This document shows positions 60,565 through 64,000 of a DNA stretch of 64,000 nucleotides, piece by piece. Each line of letters starts with the position of its first letter. Positions within the stretch are counted from its first letter, which is position 1. The DNA lies in contig NZ_CP048815.1 in assembly GCF_010977555.1 (NCBI RefSeq), positions 4,580,501 through 4,644,500 on the forward strand. Reading direction: 5' to 3'. Made by a program: the position numbers and the translations under genes. The stretch comes from Caulobacter rhizosphaerae. GTDB lineage: Bacteria; Pseudomonadota; Alphaproteobacteria; Caulobacterales; Caulobacteraceae. The notes under the pieces were generated by a model. It searched no databases and was not told the DNA's origin. It worked only from the letters and a program-made list of their open reading frames with translations.

Positions 60565-60604
60565 TGTGAAGTTTTTTTTGAGGGCTCCGTGAGGAGCCGC
60601 GTCG
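60565..60604 (+). promoter_or_regulatory. candidate ECF promoter of the TonB receptor gene
   Basis: TGTGAAG plus a run of eight Ts (60565-60579) and CGTCG at 60600 have the T-tract and CGTC look of ECF-type promoters. Between them lies GGCTCC-GTGA-GGAGCC (60583-60598). Confidence 0.4.
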
Positions 60605-60674
60605 TAACCCATATCCGCGGGTTTCGAGAGCCAAGACGGCCACCAGAGCGAGCCGCGGACCGGGAGGGAAAACG

Positions 60675-63650
60675 ATGACTGCCTATCGTCCGCGCGGACA
60701 CCGCCACAGCCTTTGCGCCGGCGCCGCGAGCGCCATTCTGCTGACGGGTCTCGCCGCCGCCGCGCCCGCCCTGGCCCAGGGCCAGGCCGCCGTCGCCCAG
60801 ACCTACGAATTCAATATTCCGGCCAAGGACCTCGACCAGGCGCTGAAGGCGTTCGGCGATCGGTCGAACACTCAGGTGCTGTTCACCAAGGCGGTGGTCC
60901 AGGGGCGCAAGAGCCCGGCGCTGCGCGGCCGCTACACCAGCGCCGAGGCGCTGAACCTGCTGCTCAAGGGGTCCGACCTCAACTACCAGCGCACCGCCTC
61001 CAACGTGGTCCTGATCCGCGAGGGCGCGCCGCCCGCGTCGTCCATGGCCGGGTCGGCCGCCGAGGCGCCGGCGTCGACCGCGGCGCAGGAGAGCGTCGCC
61101 CTCGATGAAGTCGTCGTCACCGGCGTGCGCAAGAGCCTGCGCGAAGCGCTGGACGTCAAGCGCGGCTCCGACAAGGTGGTCGAGGCCATCTCGGCCAAGG
61201 ACATCGGCGTGCTGCCCGACGTCACCATCGCCGAGTCGATCGCCCGCCTGCCCGGCGTCAACGCCACCCGCGACCGCGGCAACGACAGCCAAGCCGTGGT
61301 GCGCGGCCTGGGCGCCCGCCTGGTGCTGGGCACGATCAACGGCCGCGAGGTCGCCTCGTCCGAGCCCGACCGCAACGTCCGCTGGGAGATCTATCCGTCG
61401 GAAGTCGTCTCGGGCGTCCAGGTCTACAAGTCGCAGTCGGCCGACCTGATCGCCGGCGGCGTGGCCGCGACCATCAACATCGATACGATCGCCCCTCTCG
61501 ACTACAAGGGGCCCGAATTCGTGCTCCGCGCCGGCCCGGTGTTCTACGACGGCGGCAAGGACATCCCGAACTACAAGACCACCGGCTATCGCGCCTCCGG
61601 CTCCTGGGTGCACAAGATCAACGACGACCTGGCCGTGGTGCTGGGCGTGACCGGCCAGCGCCAGAAGAACGGCTACGGCTCGTTCACGGGCTGGGGCTAC
61701 AACGACTCCAACGCCCGCCCGCCGGCCGGCGCCAGCGACTATTCCAGCGACCTGAACCGCGACGGCGTCGTCGACTACACGCCCTGGGGCGCGCAGATGT
61801 CGGCCAGCCGCATCGACCAGAAGCGCACCGGCGTCTCGGGCGGCCTGCAGTACAAGCCCACCGACCACTTCGAGCTGAAGGCCGACGCCCTCTATTCGAA
61901 GATCAAGATCACCGAGGTCCAGGACCAGACCGTCTGGGGCGCCAACAACTGGGGCAACTGGAACCGGGGCGACGAGACCAATACCGGCTGGAACGACGCC
62001 GACTACCACGCCGCCGGCTCGTCCTTCACCCTAATCGACAACACCGTGGTGGCCGCCACCCTGCCCTTCAGCTCGGTCCAGACGGTCCTGGCCAAGTACA
62101 GCGAGGACAAGGACCTGTTCGCGGGCGGGCTGAACGGCAAGTGGACCAGCGACCAGTGGACCGTCGCCGCCGACGTCTCCTACTCCAAGGCCAAGCGCAC
62201 CAACACCTGGAAGGCCGTCCGCTTCGAAGCCTGGCCGAGCTGGACCAGCTTCGACTGGCGCGCCGGCAAGACACCGACCATCACCACGAGCCAGGACAGC
62301 CTGAGCCTCAGCCAGACGGCCGACCTGGCCGGCTCGCACGACGGCCCCGAGCACCTGAACGACGAACTTAAGGCCGCGGCCCTGGACGTCACCCGCGACC
62401 TGCAGGGCTCGCCGTTCAAGAGCTTCCAGTTCGGCGCCCGGGCTTCCGACCGCACCAAGGACCACACCAGCTTCAGCTTCGCGCCGAGCGCCACCGGCGC
62501 GACCGTACCGGCCAGCCTGCTGAGCGCCTACAAGCTGGACGACGGCGCGGACGTCCCGGCCCTGCTGACCGGCGACATCGACGCCATCGCGGCGGTCGCT
62601 TACGGCCCCAACGCCTTCGCCCTCTCCAACGCCACCGAGGAACTGGCCGAGCGCTGGAGCGTCAATGAGAAGGTCTACGAGGGCTACGGCAAGCTGAACT
62701 TCGCGGCCGACAGCGTCGCCGGCGCCTGGCTGACCGGCAATGTCGGGGCGCGGGTGGTGCACACCGAGACCAGCAGCGACGGCATGCAGCAGGACACCGC
62801 CAGCGCCTTCAGCGCCGTGACGGTCGACAACGACTACACCGACTTCCTGCCCTCGGCGAACGCCAAGCTCGACTTCGGCGACGGCAAGGTGCTGCGCTTC
62901 GGTCTGGCCAAGGTCATCGCCCGCCCGCCGCTGGACGAGCTGCGCGCCAGCCGCACCCTGGCCAACTGGGCGCCCTGGACCGGCAGCGCCGGCAATCCGA
63001 AGCTGAAGCCGTTCGAAGCCTGGCAGCTGGACGCCTCGGCCGAGTGGTACTTCCGTCCCGAAGCCCTGGTCGCCGCGTCCTACTACTACAAGGACGTCGA
63101 CTCCTACATCGGCTGGAAGCAGAGCCCGGCTGCCTTCGGCGGTCAGACCTATACGGTCGCCAGCCCGGCCAATGGCGGCGGCGGCTACATCCAGGGCCTG
63201 GAACTGACCTTCCAGACGCCGTTCTTCTTCCTGCCCGGCCCGCTCAGCAAGTTCGGGATCTATTCGAACTACGCCTATGTCGACTCCGACCTGAAGGAGT
63301 TCTCGCCGGCCAACAACCCGCTCTCGATGACGGGCTTGGCCAAGAACACGGCCACGGTCGACCTGTGGTACGCCAACGGCCCGATCGAGGCGCGGCTGGG
63401 CTGGAAGTACCACTCGCCGATGACCGTGATCTACGGCTGGAACGGCGCGGACCTGCAGACCCTGGAGAGCGAGAAGACCCTCGACTTCAGCTCGTCCTAC
63501 ACCTTCAACGACCACGTCGCCGTGCGCTTCCAGGTCAACAACCTGACCAACGAGGCGCTGCGGATGTACCGCGACAACGATCCCAATCGGATCGGCCGCT
63601 ACGACAGCTACGGCCGCCGCTACCTGGTCGACGTCACCTTGAAGTTCTAG
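60675..63650 (+). CDS. TonB-dependent transducer with STN signalling domain, probable galactan-oligosaccharide receptor
   Basis: A 991-residue outer-membrane receptor. The signal peptide is about 1-35. The STN domain (43-114, YEFNIPAKDLDQALKAFG) contacts FecR. The TonB box DEVVVTG is at 144-150, the plug has IAESIARLPGVNATRDRGND and VVRGLGAR, and the rest is a 22-strand barrel. The chain ends YLVDVTLKF, the aromatic C-terminus recognised by the BAM machine. Context with GH53 suggests uptake of galacto-oligosaccharides, not siderophores. This is inference. Confidence 0.92.
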   Translation: MTAYRPRGHRHSLCAGAASAILLTGLAAAAPALAQGQAAVAQTYEFNIPAKDLDQALKAFGDRSNTQVLFTKAVVQGRKSPALRGRYTSAEALNLLLKGSDLNYQRTASNVVLIREGAPPASSMAGSAAEAPASTAAQESVALDEVVVTGVRKSLREALDVKRGSDKVVEAISAKDIGVLPDVTIAESIARLPGVNATRDRGNDSQAVVRGLGARLVLGTINGREVASSEPDRNVRWEIYPSEVVSGVQVYKSQSADLIAGGVAATINIDTIAPLDYKGPEFVLRAGPVFYDGGKDIPNYKTTGYRASGSWVHKINDDLAVVLGVTGQRQKNGYGSFTGWGYNDSNARPPAGASDYSSDLNRDGVVDYTPWGAQMSASRIDQKRTGVSGGLQYKPTDHFELKADALYSKIKITEVQDQTVWGANNWGNWNRGDETNTGWNDADYHAAGSSFTLIDNTVVAATLPFSSVQTVLAKYSEDKDLFAGGLNGKWTSDQWTVAADVSYSKAKRTNTWKAVRFEAWPSWTSFDWRAGKTPTITTSQDSLSLSQTADLAGSHDGPEHLNDELKAAALDVTRDLQGSPFKSFQFGARASDRTKDHTSFSFAPSATGATVPASLLSAYKLDDGADVPALLTGDIDAIAAVAYGPNAFALSNATEELAERWSVNEKVYEGYGKLNFAADSVAGAWLTGNVGARVVHTETSSDGMQQDTASAFSAVTVDNDYTDFLPSANAKLDFGDGKVLRFGLAKVIARPPLDELRASRTLANWAPWTGSAGNPKLKPFEAWQLDASAEWYFRPEALVAASYYYKDVDSYIGWKQSPAAFGGQTYTVASPANGGGGYIQGLELTFQTPFFFLPGPLSKFGIYSNYAYVDSDLKEFSPANNPLSMTGLAKNTATVDLWYANGPIEARLGWKYHSPMTVIYGWNGADLQTLESEKTLDFSSSYTFNDHVAVRFQVNNLTNEALRMYRDNDPNRIGRYDSYGRRYLVDVTLKF

Positions 63651-63756
63651 GCCCCACCAAGATCCGTCGTCCCTCGGCTCGTTCGAAGGATGACTGTGGC
63701 AAGGCGATGGATGCTACGAACTTGGCCCCATCCCCCTCCCCGATGTTCCTGCGACT

Positions 63757-63794
63757 GGGGAGGAAGCGCGTCGCTTCCTCCCCATTTTTTCTTT
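63757..63794 (+). terminator. rho-independent terminator inside the locus
   Basis: GGGGAGGAAGCG, loop CGT, CGCTTCCTCCCC, then ATTTTTTCTTT. It sits between the TonB receptor and the next gene, whose ribosome site starts about seven bases later, so readthrough must be needed or a promoter hidden. Confidence 0.9.
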
Positions 63795-63809
63795 CCGCGT
63801 GAGGATCCC

Positions 63810-64000
63810 ATGGTCGACTTCAGCCGCCGCCAAGCCCTGGCCGCCACCGCCGGCGCCGCCGCCCTTGTCGGCCTAGGAGCCGCCGCTTCCGCCCGGGCCG
63901 CCACGCCAGGGGGCAAGACGCCCGCCACGCCGCCGCTCGCTCCCCTGCCCGCCATCGACCTGGCGCCGCGCGAGCGCCTGTCGCTGGACTTCGACTGGCG
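63810..64000 (+). CDS. Tat-exported protein, N-terminus only, possibly a GH2 glycosidase (partial)
   Basis: 63 complete codons are visible before the window ends. SRRQALAATAGAAALVGLGA is a twin-arginine signal, cleaved near ARAAT. A Pro/Thr linker follows, then IDLAPRERLSLDFDW, which resembles the opening strand of family 2 beta-galactosidases (R..L.FD.GW.F). With GH53 this would complete galactan breakdown to galactose. The family call rests on about 15 residues. The ATG has GAGGA upstream. Confidence 0.5.
   Translation, partial: MVDFSRRQALAATAGAAALVGLGAAASARAATPGGKTPATPPLAPLPAIDLAPRERLSLDFDW

Overview
The window is GC-rich, densely coded DNA that reads as a Caulobacter-type alphaproteobacterial chromosome. 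Three observations point that way: a TipF-like degenerate EAL protein next to ileS, a BamF-like lipoprotein, and a strong lifestyle signal of TonB-dependent and secreted carbohydrate enzymes. No rRNA, tRNA, CRISPR array, prophage or intact insertion sequence was seen. The species call is inference from gene content only.

Layout. 0-6.4 kb: end of a flavin monooxygenase, an alpha/beta hydrolase, a secreted GH47 alpha-mannosidase with a Tat-exported partner, 3-hydroxybutyryl-CoA dehydrogenase, and a VapBC pair whose toxin is frameshifted twice. 6.4-13 kb: DUF900 hydrolase, feoAB with a Fur-like site, ribF, a MaoC hydratase and a HAD phosphatase. 13-19.5 kb: an alcohol dehydrogenase without a complete structural zinc site, an Ada/DNA-damage oxygenase operon, a divergent TetR-GST module and small secreted or lipoprotein genes. 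19.5-30 kb: tipF, ileS, lspA, a BamF-like lipoprotein, two degenerate TraB/GumN proteins and mutL. 30-32.2 kb: a lower-GC patch with two unassigned ORFs, then 1.2 kb of repeats without a recognisable gene. 32-41.7 kb: VOC and NmrA proteins, an exported adenosine deaminase, two tandem paralogues of unknown function (possibly cryptic EAL folds), a GNAT and an outer-membrane barrel. 41.7-48.3 kb: an acyl-CoA dehydrogenase behind a PsrA-like operator, a second divergent GST-TetR module, pncB and asd. 48.3-57.4 kb: Ada-AlkA fusion with ogt, a ClC channel, a soluble PAS-PAS chemoreceptor and fadE. 57.4-64 kb: GH53 galactanase, ECF sigma, FecR, a TonB-dependent transducer and the start of a Tat-exported protein that may be a GH2 glycosidase, together a probable beta-galactan utilisation locus.

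How the genes work together. Three themes recur. (1) Use of plant or fungal polymers: GH47, GH53 and a surface-signalling TonB receptor. (2) Alkylation and electrophile defence: two loci that split the Ada domains differently, plus two TetR-controlled glutathione transferases. (3) Fatty-acid turnover: hbd, MaoC and two acyl-CoA dehydrogenases. Between genes lie at least five families of palindromic repeats. The most striking has paired hairpin units whose flanking stems change sequence from copy to copy yet stay self-complementary.
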